Source of the DNA: Maritimibacter sp. HL-12
GTDB lineage: Bacteria > Pseudomonadota > Alphaproteobacteria > Rhodobacterales > Rhodobacteraceae
Reading direction: 5' to 3'
Length of the DNA stretch: 64,000 nt
NCBI RefSeq assembly: GCF_900177545.1
Contig: NZ_FXBQ01000001.1
Span: forward strand, 1,568,122 to 1,632,121
Position 1 is the first letter of the stretch, and each line of letters starts with the position of its first letter. The position numbers were made by a program, and so were the translations under genes. Shown here piece by piece: positions 1-8,769 of this stretch. The notes beneath the pieces are model-generated. The model was not told where the DNA came from and made no database searches. It saw only the letters and a program-made list of their open reading frames with translations.

Positions 1-48
1 GGTATCCCGTTCTTTTTCGGCAGCGCTACGCCGGAATCCGAAGCTGCG

Positions 49-1359
49 CTAGAGCATATACCGGCTGATATCGGCACTGCGCATCAATTCGCCGAGATTG
101 GCCTCCACGAAGGCTTTGTCCACCACGATTTCCTCGCCCGACCGGTCCGGCGCGGTGTAGCTCAGTTCCTCGAACACGCGCTCCATCACGGTGTAGAGCC
201 TGCGCGCCCCGATGTTCTCGACGCTCTGGTTCACTTCCGCGGCAATACCGGCGAGGGCCACGATGCCGTCGTCGGTAAATCTCACCCCCACCCCCTCGGT
301 TTCCATCAGGGCGCTGTATTGCAGCGTGAGCGCATTGTCGGTCTCGGTCAGGATGCGCACGAAGTCCTGTTCGGTCAGCGCCGAAAGCTCCACCCGGATC
401 GGCAACCGCCCCTGCAGCTCTGGCAGCAAGTCCGACGGTTTGGCGGTATGAAACGCGCCCGACGCGATGAACAGGATATGGTCGGTTTTCACCGGCCCAT
501 GCTTGGTGCTTACCGTGGTGCCTTCGATCAGCGGCAGGAGATCCCGCTGCACGCCCTCGCGACTCACATCCCCGCCCCGCGCTTCGGCCCGGGCACAAAC
601 CTTGTCGATCTCGTCAAGAAACACGATGCCGTTCTGCTCCACGGCTTCGAGCGCGGCGCGGTTGACGGTTTCGTCATCGAGGAGTTTGTCGGCCTCCTCG
701 GCAATGAGAATATCGTGGCTTTCCGCAACCGTCATCTTTCGGCGCACGGTGCGCCCGCCAAACGCCTTTCCGAAGATGTCACCGAGCGACATGACACCCA
801 TACCCATCCCGGGCTGCCCCGGGATATCGAGCATCGGCATTCCACCGCTCGAACTTTCCTGCAGATCCACCTCGATCTCGCGGTCGTCAAGATCGCCGGC
901 CAGCAGCTTCTTGCGAAACATGTCGCGGGTCTGCTCCCGGGCGTCCTTGCCTGCGATAGCCTCGATCACGCGGTCTTCGGCGTTGCGTTCGGCGGCAGCT
1001 TTCACATCTTCGCGCATCTGCGCGCGCGTCAGGATGATCGCGGTATCGACCAGATCGCGCACGATCTGTTCCACATCGCGCCCGACATAGCCAACCTCGG
1101 TAAACTTCGTAGCCTCGACCTTGATGAAGGGCGCTTTCGCCAACCGGGCGAGGCGACGGGAGATTTCGGTTTTGCCAACCCCTGTGGGCCCGATCATCAG
1201 GATGTTCTTGGGGTAGACCTCCTCGCGCAACTCGGGCCCAAGCTGCTTGCGCCGCCAACGATTGCGCAAGGCAACCGCAACAGCACGCTTGGCATCCTTT
1301 TGCCCGATGATGAAACGATCGAGCTCGGAGACGATTTCCCTCGGGGTCAGATCGGTCAT
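49..1359 (-). CDS. hslU: ATP-dependent protease ATPase subunit HslU
   Basis: HslU (ClpY) is the AAA+ unfoldase that feeds substrates into the HslV peptidase in the cytoplasm. The 436-residue product has Walker A GPTGVGKT at 57-64 and Walker B VFLDEID near 260, with the family's intermediate domain between them. It ends in DISRYML, matching the conserved C-terminal tail that inserts into HslV and activates it. The length is normal. The ATG overlaps the hslV stop by four bases (ATGA), so the two subunits are translationally coupled. The 48 bases downstream to the window edge show no recognisable gene. Confidence 0.98.
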   Translation of the reverse strand: MTDLTPREIVSELDRFIIGQKDAKRAVAVALRNRWRRKQLGPELREEVYPKNILMIGPTGVGKTEISRRLARLAKAPFIKVEATKFTEVGYVGRDVEQIVRDLVDTAIILTRAQMREDVKAAAERNAEDRVIEAIAGKDAREQTRDMFRKKLLAGDLDDREIEVDLQESSSGGMPMLDIPGQPGMGMGVMSLGDIFGKAFGGRTVRRKMTVAESHDILIAEEADKLLDDETVNRAALEAVEQNGIVFLDEIDKVCARAEARGGDVSREGVQRDLLPLIEGTTVSTKHGPVKTDHILFIASGAFHTAKPSDLLPELQGRLPIRVELSALTEQDFVRILTETDNALTLQYSALMETEGVGVRFTDDGIVALAGIAAEVNQSVENIGARRLYTVMERVFEELSYTAPDRSGEEIVVDKAFVEANLGELMRSADISRYML

Positions 1360-1913
1360 TTCGAGATGGTCTCCACGGTGAGATTTCCGTTGGTATAGAC
1401 ACAGATATCGGCGGCAATACCCATGGCGATGCGGGCGATGTCCTCGGCCGTCTTGTCGCTTTCCATCAGCGCCCTTGCAGCGGCCAGCGCATAGTTTCCG
1501 CCCGATCCGATCGCGGTAACATCGTGCTCGGGTTCAAGCACGTCACCCGCCCCGGTAACGACAAAGAGGCCATCGCCATCGGTGACGATCAGCATGGCTT
1601 CAAGTTTTTGAAGATACTTGTCTGTGCGCCAGTCTTTCGCCAGCTCGACACAGGCGCGGGCGAGTTGTCCGGGCGTTGCTTCCAGCTTTGCCTCGAGGCG
1701 CTCAAGGAGCGTGAAAGCATCGGCGGTCGATCCGGCAAAGCCGGCAACGATCTCGTGCCCTCCAGGCGTCAGACGTCGAACCTTGCGGGCACTGCCCTTG
1801 ATCACGGTCTGGCCGAGGCTCACCTGCCCGTCGCCAGCGATAACCACGAGACCGCCCTTTTTAACCCCGATAATCGTGGTGCCGTGCCAGCCGGGGAAAT
1901 CCTTTTCAGCCAT
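1356..1913 (-). CDS. hslV: ATP-dependent protease peptidase subunit HslV
   Basis: HslV (ClpQ) is the proteasome-like threonine peptidase partner of HslU. The 185-residue product carries a short leader followed by HGTTI; in alphaproteobacterial HslV the peptide before the first Thr of this motif is removed, so Thr12 would be the N-terminal nucleophile. The GDGQVSLGQ block and the [11 protein letters not shown] block are typical of the family. The start is supported by GGAGGCG a few bases upstream. It is the first gene of the hslVU pair. Confidence 0.98.
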   Translation of the reverse strand: MAEKDFPGWHGTTIIGVKKGGLVVIAGDGQVSLGQTVIKGSARKVRRLTPGGHEIVAGFAGSTADAFTLLERLEAKLEATPGQLARACVELAKDWRTDKYLQKLEAMLIVTDGDGLFVVTGAGDVLEPEHDVTAIGSGGNYALAAARALMESDKTAEDIARIAMGIAADICVYTNGNLTVETISK

Positions 1914-1937
1914 ATCGCCTCCTTGAATGCTCCCCGC

Positions 1938-1966
1938 TATATGGCTTGGCAGGCTAGCGGCGACAA
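1938..1966 (-). promoter_or_regulatory. candidate hslVU promoter
   Basis: Read on the minus strand there is TTGTCG at 1966-1961, a 17-base spacer, and CATATA at 1943-1938, about 25 bases before the hslV start. The hexamers fit a housekeeping promoter and also resemble heat-shock (RpoH) promoters of alphaproteobacteria, which would suit a heat-shock protease. The choice of sigma factor is inference. Confidence 0.4.
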
Positions 1967-2042
1967 CCTTGGCCGGGGGCCATTCTGGCGAAGAAAAGCC
2001 GAAACGGCCGGGATTGAACCGAAAAACAGTCTCTATTCCTCC

Positions 2043-3083
2043 CTAATCGAGCCAACCCGCGAGGTTTTCCTCCACGATCTCCGCCATCATCGAGATATGC
2101 GCCTCGTCGTCGTTGAGGCAAGGCAGATAGGTGAAGCTCTCACCGCCCGCCTCGGTGAAGCTTTCCTGAATCTCCTCGTTGATCTCTTCGAGCGTCTCGA
2201 TGCAATCAGAAGAAAACGCGGGCGCGATCACGGCAATTCGCTTCTTGCCTGCCTCGGCAAGCCGGGCCACCTCTTCGACGGTGTAGGGCTGGAGCCATTC
2301 CTCGGGCCCGAACTTCGATTGGAAGGTCGTGACAACCCTGTCCTTCGCCCAGCCGAGCCGCTCGCGAAGAAGGCGCGTCGTCTTCTGGCAATGGCAGTGA
2401 TAGGGATCGCCCTGCATCAGGTAGCGCTTGGGAACGCCGTGGTAGGAGCAGACCAGAACATCCGGTGCTTCCGCTTCGCTCGGATAAACCCGCTCCACGG
2501 ACTGGGCCAGCGCCTCGATGTAGCTTTCGCGATCGTGATAGGCCGGCACCGTCCGCGCGGCTGGCTGCCAGGTTTCTTCCATCAACACCCGAAAGAACTG
2601 GTCGTTCGCGGTGGCCGTGGTCGGCCCGGAATATTGCGGGTAGAGCGGGAAGAACAAGATCCTCGTGCACCCTGATTTGACCATTTCCGCAACTTTCGAC
2701 CTGGTCGAGGGATTGCCATAGCGCATCGCGAAATCGACCATCACCTTGTCGCCGTAGCGCTCATGGAGCGCTTCGCGCAACTTGGCGGTCTGGGCCTTGG
2801 TGATTGTCATCAGCGGGCTCTCGCCAAGCTCGTGGTTCCAGATCGACTTGTAGTTGGCCCCAGACCGGAACGGGCGGATCGACAGGATGATGCCCTGAAG
2901 GATCGGTTGCCATTTCCATTTCGGGTAGTCGATGACCCGCTGGTCCGAGAGGAATTCGCTCAGATACCTGCGCATTGACCAATAGTCGTAGTTGTCGGGC
3001 GTTCCGAGATTGGCGATAAGCACGCCGATTTTCTCCTCGGGAACCTTCGGGTGGTCGGCGGGCAAATGGGTGGTGTCGCGCAT
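2043..3083 (-). CDS. hemH: ferrochelatase
   Basis: Ferrochelatase inserts Fe(II) into protoporphyrin IX in the last step of haem synthesis. The 346-residue protein has the conserved start of the fold (LIANLGTPD near 22), the SYHGVP signature with the catalytic His near 215, and SSDCIETLEEI with the conserved Glu near 290. A cluster CHCQK follows the SYHGVP segment, as in other alphaproteobacterial forms. Length and motifs are ordinary. It follows the methyltransferase gene on the same strand after 51 bases, but no functional link is evident. Confidence 0.97.
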   Translation of the reverse strand: MRDTTHLPADHPKVPEEKIGVLIANLGTPDNYDYWSMRRYLSEFLSDQRVIDYPKWKWQPILQGIILSIRPFRSGANYKSIWNHELGESPLMTITKAQTAKLREALHERYGDKVMVDFAMRYGNPSTRSKVAEMVKSGCTRILFFPLYPQYSGPTTATANDQFFRVLMEETWQPAARTVPAYHDRESYIEALAQSVERVYPSEAEAPDVLVCSYHGVPKRYLMQGDPYHCHCQKTTRLLRERLGWAKDRVVTTFQSKFGPEEWLQPYTVEEVARLAEAGKKRIAVIAPAFSSDCIETLEEINEEIQESFTEAGGESFTYLPCLNDDEAHISMMAEIVEENLAGWLD

Positions 3084-3134
3084 GTCCTGGCTCTCCTGCT
3101 GGGTCGGGCCGTGATAACCTCCTCGCGGTTACGG

Positions 3135-3938
3135 TCAATCAGGCAAATCGGTTTCCTTGGTGCCGAGCGCATCGGCGAGCCGCGTGGTGGCGGAGCCGGG
3201 CTTGAGCGGTTTCTGCTGGCTGTCGTGGGGTGCCCAGCCGGTAAGAAAGATCATCTCGAAAGTGGCGCGCACCCGTCCGTCGTCGCCAAAGTTGGCCGCG
3301 TAGATCTCCGCTGCGCGCCGAAACAGCGCGCGAGGCGTTTTCTCCGCCCGAACCGCCAGCGCGTTGCCCTCGCCCATGGCGCGCAGATCACGCATCAGCG
3401 CCCGGGCATCAAGGTAGGAAACCACTTGCGAGAGGGTGTCGGCCACCGGCAAGGCAAGACCGGCGATCTGCAATATTTGCGCCAGGTCACGGATCTCGCC
3501 CATTGGAAGCACGCGCGGGGAAAGCCCCCCGGTGAGCCCGACCTCGGCTTCCGCCAAGGCCGTGCGAAGTTCATGGAGGGTCTGTCCGCCGAAGGTTGCC
3601 CCGATGAACAGCCCGTCAGGTTCCAAGGCCTGATGGCATTGAAAGACCTGCGTAACCGGATCATTGGACCAATGCAGGGAAAGCCCGTGGATCACCGCGT
3701 CATGTGCACCGGGTTCCAGCGCGAGCACCTCGTTATCCGGCACGATCCGCGCGTCGGGAAAGGCCGCGCGCCACGGATCCGGAAAACCGGTCACAACGGC
3801 CGGGCGCATAAACCTTCTGTTAACCAATTCAAGGCGATCCTTCACCTCGTGCGCCGCGATCTCGTGGAGAAACATGCCCTCGGGCCGCGCGCGGGCACGG
3901 ATCAGTTTCAAGCGGTCGGGGTCGACGAGTTTGGCCAT
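3135..3938 (-). CDS. SAM-dependent methyltransferase, BioC/NDUFAF5-like
   Basis: The 267-residue protein resembles class I methyltransferases of the BioC/NDUFAF5 group. It has the DAVIHGLSLHWSNDP segment that follows the SAM-binding core, and a C-terminal TGWAPHDSQQKP motif that recurs in the alphaproteobacterial members. The glycine-rich SAM loop is poorly conserved here. I chose the ATG at 3938 (MAKLVDPD) because further upstream starts would run into comF, which is read divergently 29 bases away. NDUFAF5 hydroxylates or modifies a complex I arginine in mitochondria; whether this bacterial protein does the same is not known. Confidence 0.8.
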   Translation of the reverse strand: MAKLVDPDRLKLIRARARPEGMFLHEIAAHEVKDRLELVNRRFMRPAVVTGFPDPWRAAFPDARIVPDNEVLALEPGAHDAVIHGLSLHWSNDPVTQVFQCHQALEPDGLFIGATFGGQTLHELRTALAEAEVGLTGGLSPRVLPMGEIRDLAQILQIAGLALPVADTLSQVVSYLDARALMRDLRAMGEGNALAVRAEKTPRALFRRAAEIYAANFGDDGRVRATFEMIFLTGWAPHDSQQKPLKPGSATTRLADALGTKETDLPD

Positions 3939-3967
3939 GGCGCGGACCATAGAAGGACAAGGCCGAA

Positions 3968-4684
3968 ATGCAATCGCCCCTCGCAATCCTCTACCCGCCG
4001 CAGTGTGTGAGTTGCGGCGAAACCATTGCCGACGACCACGGTTTGTGTGGAAAGTGCTGGGCTCAGACACCCTTCATAACCGGCCATATCTGCGATCGTT
4101 GCGGTGCACCCCTGCCCGGCGAGAGTGACGGCGAGTCGGATCTTTGCGACGATTGCATGAAGATTGCCCGGCCATGGTCGCGCGGGCGCGCGGCGCTGAT
4201 CTACACCGGCAATGCCAGGCGTATCGTTTTGCAGATCAAGCTGTCCGACAGGCTCGATCTCGTGCCCTCGGCGGCGTTCTGGATGGTTCGGGCAGGGCGC
4301 GAGATCCTTGCGGGCGATGCGCTGCTGGTCTCCATCCCGGCGCATTGGACGCGCGTTTTCAGCCGCCGCTACAACCAGGCGTCCGAACTGGCCCGGGCGA
4401 TTGCGCGCCAGACCGGGCTTGGGTTTGCCCCAACTGCCCTGACGCGCCCGCACCGAACCGAAAAGCAGGAAGGCAAAGGGCTGGACGGGCGCTTTGCCAA
4501 TGTGCGTGATGCCATTCGACCGCACCCGAGACGCGGGGCGATCCTGAAGGATCGGCGCGTCGTTCTGATCGACGACGTGATGACCTCGGGCGCCACGCTT
4601 GCCGCCGCCGCCGATGCCTGCCTAGCGGCCGGGGCCGAGGATGTCGCAACGCTGACACTGGCGCGCACGGTGAAGGATGCCTAG
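3968..4684 (+). CDS. comF: ComF family phosphoribosyltransferase-like protein
   Basis: The 238-residue protein has an N-terminal zinc-ribbon-like part with four CxxC pairs (CVSC, CGKC, CDRC, CDDC within residues 13-62), followed by a phosphoribosyltransferase fold with the PRPP-binding motif VVLIDDVMTSGAT near 198. ComF proteins act in DNA uptake or handling of incoming single strands; in non-competent bacteria the role is unclear. AAGGA lies 12 bases before the start. It is followed after 45 bases by grxC, an association usual in this group. Confidence 0.93.
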   Translation: MQSPLAILYPPQCVSCGETIADDHGLCGKCWAQTPFITGHICDRCGAPLPGESDGESDLCDDCMKIARPWSRGRAALIYTGNARRIVLQIKLSDRLDLVPSAAFWMVRAGREILAGDALLVSIPAHWTRVFSRRYNQASELARAIARQTGLGFAPTALTRPHRTEKQEGKGLDGRFANVRDAIRPHPRRGAILKDRRVVLIDDVMTSGATLAAAADACLAAGAEDVATLTLARTVKDA

Positions 4685-4729
4685 ATTGCTCTGCAACGGC
4701 GCGATCCTCGCGCAACCAGGGAAATCGAG

Positions 4730-4984
4730 ATGCAACCAGTTACGATCTACACCACGCCCTATTGCGGCTTTTGCATTGCCGCCAAGCGGCTTCTCAACAA
4801 GAAAGGCGTCGAATTCAATGAGATCGACGTAAGCCATCACCCCGAGCTTCGTCAGGAAATGATGCAGAAATCGGGGCGCCATACCGTCCCGCAAATCTGG
4901 ATCGGCGAGGTTCACGTTGGCGGCTTTGACGACATGCACGACCTCGACATGAGGGGCAAGCTAGATCCGCTGCTTCAGGGTTGA
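4730..4984 (+). CDS. grxC: glutaredoxin 3
   Basis: This 84-residue glutaredoxin has the redox motif CGFC at residues 12-15 in place of the more common CPYC, plus the TVPQIW and GG(F)DD segments that bind glutathione. It reduces protein disulfides and mixed disulfides with glutathione in the cytoplasm. Its stop overlaps the start of the nitrilase gene (TGATG), so the two are coupled. Confidence 0.96.
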   Translation: MQPVTIYTTPYCGFCIAAKRLLNKKGVEFNEIDVSHHPELRQEMMQKSGRHTVPQIWIGEVHVGGFDDMHDLDMRGKLDPLLQG

Positions 4985-5802
4985 TGCGCGCGGGGCTCAT
5001 TCAGCTTACCTCGAGGGCCGATCCGGCAGAAAACCTGCCGACGTCCGTATCGTTCATTCGTGAGGCCGCCGCTCGCGGGGCGGAATTCGTTCTGACCCCG
5101 GAAGTAACAAACATCGTGTCGGCAGACCGCGGGTATCAGGCAAGCGTTCTGGTGCCGGAGGAGCAGGACGGAACGCTTGCCGCGTTGCGCCATGAAGCCG
5201 GGTCTCTTGGCATCTGGCTCCTGATCGGCTCACTGGCGCTCAAGACAGATGATCACGATGGACGTTTCGCCAATCGGTCGTTCCTGATCTCGCCGACTGG
5301 CGATATCGCCGCCCGGTACGACAAGATTCACATGTTCGATGTGGAAATATCGTCGACCGAACGCTACCGCGAGAGCGCGGGCTATCGTCCCGGGGGGCGT
5401 GCTGTTGTCGCCGAAGCGCCTTTTGCCCGGATCGGCCTCACGATCTGTTACGATCTGCGCTTTCCGCATCTCTACCGCCGATTGGCGCAGGCGGGCGCAG
5501 ACATCCTCACCGTCCCGTCGGCTTTTTCGCAAGTGACCGGTGCCGCACATTGGGAAAGCCTGCTGCGCGCCCGGGCCATCGAAACGGGGTGTTTCATTCT
5601 GGCGCCGGCGCAAACCGGCAACCATGGACCCAAACGTGCAACGCACGGTCATTCGCTCGCGATCTCGCCCTGGGGCGAAGTGCTTGCCGATGGCGGAACC
5701 GAACCGGGCGTCACGCTGGTTGATTTCGATCTCTCGGACGTGGAACATGCGCGCAAACGTATCCCGTCGCTCGATCACGACCGGGAATTTGAAGGGCCCT
5801 GA
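4984..5802 (+). CDS. carbon-nitrogen hydrolase (nitrilase superfamily, Nit1/Nit2 type)
   Basis: The 272-residue protein carries the nitrilase catalytic triad: Glu40 in LTPEVTN, Lys114 in YDKIHMFD, and Cys155 in LTICYDLRFPHLYR. Members of this branch hydrolyse deaminated glutathione (Nit1) or omega-amides (Nit2); a place directly after grxC fits repair of deaminated glutathione, but that is inference. I chose the ATG overlapping the grxC stop rather than the TTG just before it. The stop is followed at once by the marR ATG. Confidence 0.93.
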   Translation: MRAGLIQLTSRADPAENLPTSVSFIREAAARGAEFVLTPEVTNIVSADRGYQASVLVPEEQDGTLAALRHEAGSLGIWLLIGSLALKTDDHDGRFANRSFLISPTGDIAARYDKIHMFDVEISSTERYRESAGYRPGGRAVVAEAPFARIGLTICYDLRFPHLYRRLAQAGADILTVPSAFSQVTGAAHWESLLRARAIETGCFILAPAQTGNHGPKRATHGHSLAISPWGEVLADGGTEPGVTLVDFDLSDVEHARKRIPSLDHDREFEGP

Positions 5803-6246
5803 ATGTCAGACCATGCCGAAAGCCTCTCGGTTGCGCTGTTCAGCGAGATGTTCATGGCCGATCAACTTGCGCGAACGGCGCTGTCAAAGGCGCTGCCAAA
5901 GGGCATGGAACTCAGCCATTTCTCGGTGCTGAACCATCTTGCCAACGTTGCCGAGCCGAAAAGCCCGGGCCAGCTTGCCCGGACGTTCCACGTGACACGC
6001 GGTGCGATGACCAACACGCTTGGCAAGCTCGAATGGGCGGGGCATGTGCATATTCACCCCGACTGGGACGATGCCCGGCGCAAGATCGTCACCATCAGCC
6101 CGGCGGGCCGAAAGGCGCGCGAGACCGCGCTTTCAGCGATCTCCCCGATCATTGCCGACGTGGTCGAGAAGATCGGCCCCGACAAGGTGCGCGCCGCACT
6201 CCCGGTGCTGAGAGAAATCCGCGCGCGTTTTGATGAGCAAGCCTGA
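5803..6246 (+). CDS. MarR family transcriptional regulator
   Basis: The 147-residue protein has the MarR winged-helix layout: a helix-turn-helix around residues 50-75 (SPGQLARTFHVTRGAMTNTLGKLEWAG) and the wing (DWDDARRKIVTISPAGRK) around 85-102, flanked by dimerisation helices. The wing keeps the DxRxK-type pattern of the family. Its ATG abuts the nitrilase stop, so it is the last gene of the grxC-nit run. The ligand and targets are unknown. Confidence 0.92.
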   Translation: MSDHAESLSVALFSEMFMADQLARTALSKALPKGMELSHFSVLNHLANVAEPKSPGQLARTFHVTRGAMTNTLGKLEWAGHVHIHPDWDDARRKIVTISPAGRKARETALSAISPIIADVVEKIGPDKVRAALPVLREIRARFDEQA

Positions 6247-6258
6247 AAGAGGCTCTAT

Positions 6259-6279
6259 TCCAGCGTGATTCACGCTGGA
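6259..6279. repeat. perfect inverted repeat between convergent marR and ubiG
   Basis: Ten-base arms (TCCAGCGTGA / TCACGCTGGA) are separated by one base, between the marR stop and the ubiG stop codon, which lies inside the right arm. There is no U-run on either strand, so this may act as a transcript-end stabiliser for both genes and not as a full intrinsic terminator. Confidence 0.6.
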
Positions 6280-7016
6280 CGGACACTGGCGGTCACATAG
6301 TTGACGCTCAGATCGCGCGATGAGATCGACCAGGTCCAGGTGATCGGGTTGAATACGAAACCCTTCTTGTCGACCGGCCTGAGCCCGGCACGGGTGATTA
6401 GCTCTTCAAGCTCGGCCGGGGTGATGAACTTGCGCCAGTCATGCGTGCCGACCGGCAGCCAGCGCATGACCCGCTCCGCTCCGACGATCGCCACCATGTA
6501 GCTCTTGGGATTGCGGTTGATCGTGGAGGCGATCATCAACCCGCCGGGCCTGAGCAGGTTGTGGCAGGCGGTGAGGTAATCGATCGGGCTTGCCACGTGC
6601 TCGACCACTTCCATGTTGAGCATGGCGTCGAATTGTTCGCCCGCCTCCGCCATCGCCTCCGCGGTTGTGTGCCGGTAGTCGATCTTGAGCCCCGATTGCT
6701 CGGCATGAACCTGCGCCACCGGAATATTGCGCTCGGCTGCATCGGCACCGACAACCTCGGCTCCGAGCCGCGCCATCGGTTCCGACAGCAGCCCGCCGCC
6801 GCAGCCGATATCGAGAATGCGCAGGCCCTTGAACGGGAGATTGTCGGTCAGGTCACGGCTGAACTCGGCGGCGATCTGGCTGGTGATGTAGTCGAGCCGG
6901 ACCGGGTTCATCATGTGAAGCGGTTTGAATTTGCCGGTCGGGTCCCACCATTCCGCTGCCATTGCCTCGAATTTGGCGACCTCGCTCGGATCGACGGTTG
7001 ATTGCGCGTCTGCCAT
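6270..7016 (-). CDS. ubiG: bifunctional ubiquinone O-methyltransferase UbiG
   Basis: UbiG performs both O-methylations in ubiquinone synthesis at the inner membrane surface. The 248-residue protein has the SAM-binding motif [13 protein letters not shown] near 70 and the following GADAAERNI acidic loop, with NMEVVEHV near 134, all characteristic of UbiG. The C-terminal part includes [14 protein letters not shown]. The start is 51 bases from the divergent peptidase gene, so the two share a short intergenic region. Confidence 0.97.
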   Translation of the reverse strand: MADAQSTVDPSEVAKFEAMAAEWWDPTGKFKPLHMMNPVRLDYITSQIAAEFSRDLTDNLPFKGLRILDIGCGGGLLSEPMARLGAEVVGADAAERNIPVAQVHAEQSGLKIDYRHTTAEAMAEAGEQFDAMLNMEVVEHVASPIDYLTACHNLLRPGGLMIASTINRNPKSYMVAIVGAERVMRWLPVGTHDWRKFITPAELEELITRAGLRPVDKKGFVFNPITWTWSISSRDLSVNYVTASVRPA

Positions 7017-7067
7017 GGGTTTCCCTTTCTCGTGGCGGTCGTCTCGGCCGCGTTATATAGGTTTCGC

Positions 7068-8054
7068 ATGAACATCGCCGCAGGAAAAAACACCGCAGGT
7101 GCGCTCTACCCCGGCCGGGAGCCGTTCCGCCGCCATATGCTAGAGGTCGGCGACGGGCACACGCTCTACGTCGAGGAAGTCGGTCGTCCCGATGGGATAC
7201 CCGTGGTCGTGTTTCATGGCGGTCCGGGCGGCGGATGCTCGCCCGCGATGCGCCGATTCTTCGATCCTGACAAGTTCCGCGTGATCCTGTTCGATCAACG
7301 CGGCTGCGGACGCTCGCGCCCCCATGCCTCGGTCAAGGCCAATACAACCTGGCATCTCCTGCGCGATATCGAACATATCCGCGTTACGCTCGGCATCGAT
7401 CGCTGGATCGTTTTCGGCGGAAGCTGGGGTGCCACGCTGGCGCTGGTCTACGGGCAGGCGTATCCTGCCCGTGTCGCCTGGCTGGTGCTGCGCGGGGTCT
7501 TTCTCGCCACCCGGGCAGAGCTTGACTGGTTCTACGGCGGCGGCGCGGGTCGATTCTGGCCCGACCTGTGGGAGCGTTTCATCGATCCTATCCCGCTGGA
7601 CGAACAGGACGATCTGATCGGCGCCTACAACAAGCGGCTGTTTTCGCGAGACCGCGCCGAGCAGATCACGCACGCCAAGTCATGGGCGGCATGGGAGAAC
7701 GCCCTTGCCTCGATCGACAACGACGGCGCGATCATCGACAGCCCGGCCGACTACGCGCTGGCGTTCTCGCGGATCGAGAACCACTATTTCATCAACGCGG
7801 CTTTCCTCGACGACTCCCAGCAGATCCTCCCCAACATGCCGCGGATCGCCCATATTCCCGGCACCATCGTGCAGGGTCGTCACGACATGATCTGCCCCCC
7901 CGCTTCGGCATGGGCCCTGCACAAGGCCTGGCCTTCGAGCGACCTGCGCATGATCTCCAAATCCGGCCATGCCGTGTCCGAGCCGGGGATCGCGGCGGAG
8001 CTTGTGCGCACCATGGACAAGCTGGCGCGGCAGCGGGAAACGCTGGGTGTTTAG
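7068..8054 (+). CDS. pip: prolyl iminopeptidase-like alpha/beta hydrolase
   Basis: The 328-residue protein matches the S33 prolyl aminopeptidase family, which releases N-terminal proline from peptides. It has the oxyanion segment HGGPGGG near 47, FDQRGCGRS, the nucleophile motif [10 protein letters not shown] (Ser near 115), an acid in QGRHDMICP and the catalytic His in [10 protein letters not shown] chose ATG 7068, which gives the usual length; an earlier start would overlap ubiG. A TTATATAG sequence lies 10-17 bases before this ATG, so the transcript may have a very short leader. Confidence 0.93.
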   Translation: MNIAAGKNTAGALYPGREPFRRHMLEVGDGHTLYVEEVGRPDGIPVVVFHGGPGGGCSPAMRRFFDPDKFRVILFDQRGCGRSRPHASVKANTTWHLLRDIEHIRVTLGIDRWIVFGGSWGATLALVYGQAYPARVAWLVLRGVFLATRAELDWFYGGGAGRFWPDLWERFIDPIPLDEQDDLIGAYNKRLFSRDRAEQITHAKSWAAWENALASIDNDGAIIDSPADYALAFSRIENHYFINAAFLDDSQQILPNMPRIAHIPGTIVQGRHDMICPPASAWALHKAWPSSDLRMISKSGHAVSEPGIAAELVRTMDKLARQRETLGV

Positions 8055-8062
8055 CATTTCCC

Positions 8063-8091
8063 TTGCAGACTCATCGCAACCACCCTATATC
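8063..8091 (+). promoter_or_regulatory. promoter of the rimP-nusA-ylxR-infB operon
   Basis: TTGCAG (8063-8068), a 17-base spacer and TATATC (8086-8091) form a near-consensus housekeeping promoter just after the peptidase stop. Transcription would begin near 8098, giving a leader of about 85 bases before rimP that contains the hairpin at 8147-8169. Confidence 0.65.
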
Positions 8092-8146
8092 CCCCTCAAC
8101 AGCGGCGCTTCGGCTTCCAAACCCGAGGCTCCACCGGGAGAAATCG

Positions 8147-8169
8147 ACGGGCCGCGCGCCCGTTTTTTT
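8147..8169 (+). terminator. intrinsic-terminator-like attenuator in the rimP leader
   Basis: A six-base GC-rich stem (ACGGGC / GCCCGT) with a five-base loop runs straight into seven T residues at 8163-8169. The rimP GTG is only 15 bases after the T-run. A terminator between a promoter and the first gene of a NusA operon suggests premature termination or autoregulation by NusA, which stimulates pausing and termination at hairpins. This role is inference. Confidence 0.7.
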
Positions 8170-8184
8170 GTGCTTGGAGACACC

Positions 8185-8766
8185 GTGACCGACCTGGTTG
8201 CCAAAACCACCATCGACCAGAGGCTGGCCGAGATCGTCCGTCCCGTCATCGAGGGGATGGGCTTCGAATTGGTGCGTCTGCGCCTGATGGGCGGCAACAC
8301 GCCGATACTGCAGATCATGGCCGAGAAGCCCGAAGGCGGCATCGAGGTCGATGATCTGGCCGAGATCACCACCGCGCTGGGTGCCGTGCTCGACGTGGAA
8401 GACCCGATCACCGACAATTACACACTCGAAGTTTCCAGCCCGGGCATTGATCGGCCGCTGACCCGGTTGAAGGACTTCGACACCTGGAACGGCTACGTTG
8501 CCCGGATCGAAACCAGCGAACTCATTGATGGGCGCAAGCGGTTCAAGGGCATCCTGGCGGGCACCGAGGGCGACGAGGTTCTGATCGAGATCGAAGAAAA
8601 CGGCGAGCCGGTCACCATCGGGCTGACCTTCGATCTTCTGGCCGAAGCCAAGCTCCTGCTCACCGATGAGCTGATCCGCGAAACCCTGCGCCAGCGCAAA
8701 CACGCGAGCGAAATCGACGAAACGCTCTATGATGAAATCCTGACCGACAGTTCTGAGGAGGACTGA
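8185..8766 (+). CDS. rimP: ribosome maturation factor RimP
   Basis: RimP assists maturation of the 30S ribosomal subunit. The 193-residue product has the N-terminal domain ([20 protein letters not shown]), the conserved [15 protein letters not shown] motif near 82, and a C-terminal Sm-like barrel. It starts with GTG at 8185, preceded by GGAGA at suitable spacing and giving the normal family length; the reading frame stays open further upstream only through the leader. It is the first gene of the operon, three bases before nusA. Confidence 0.95.
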   Translation: MTDLVAKTTIDQRLAEIVRPVIEGMGFELVRLRLMGGNTPILQIMAEKPEGGIEVDDLAEITTALGAVLDVEDPITDNYTLEVSSPGIDRPLTRLKDFDTWNGYVARIETSELIDGRKRFKGILAGTEGDEVLIEIEENGEPVTIGLTFDLLAEAKLLLTDELIRETLRQRKHASEIDETLYDEILTDSSEED

Positions 8767-8769
8767 CCC

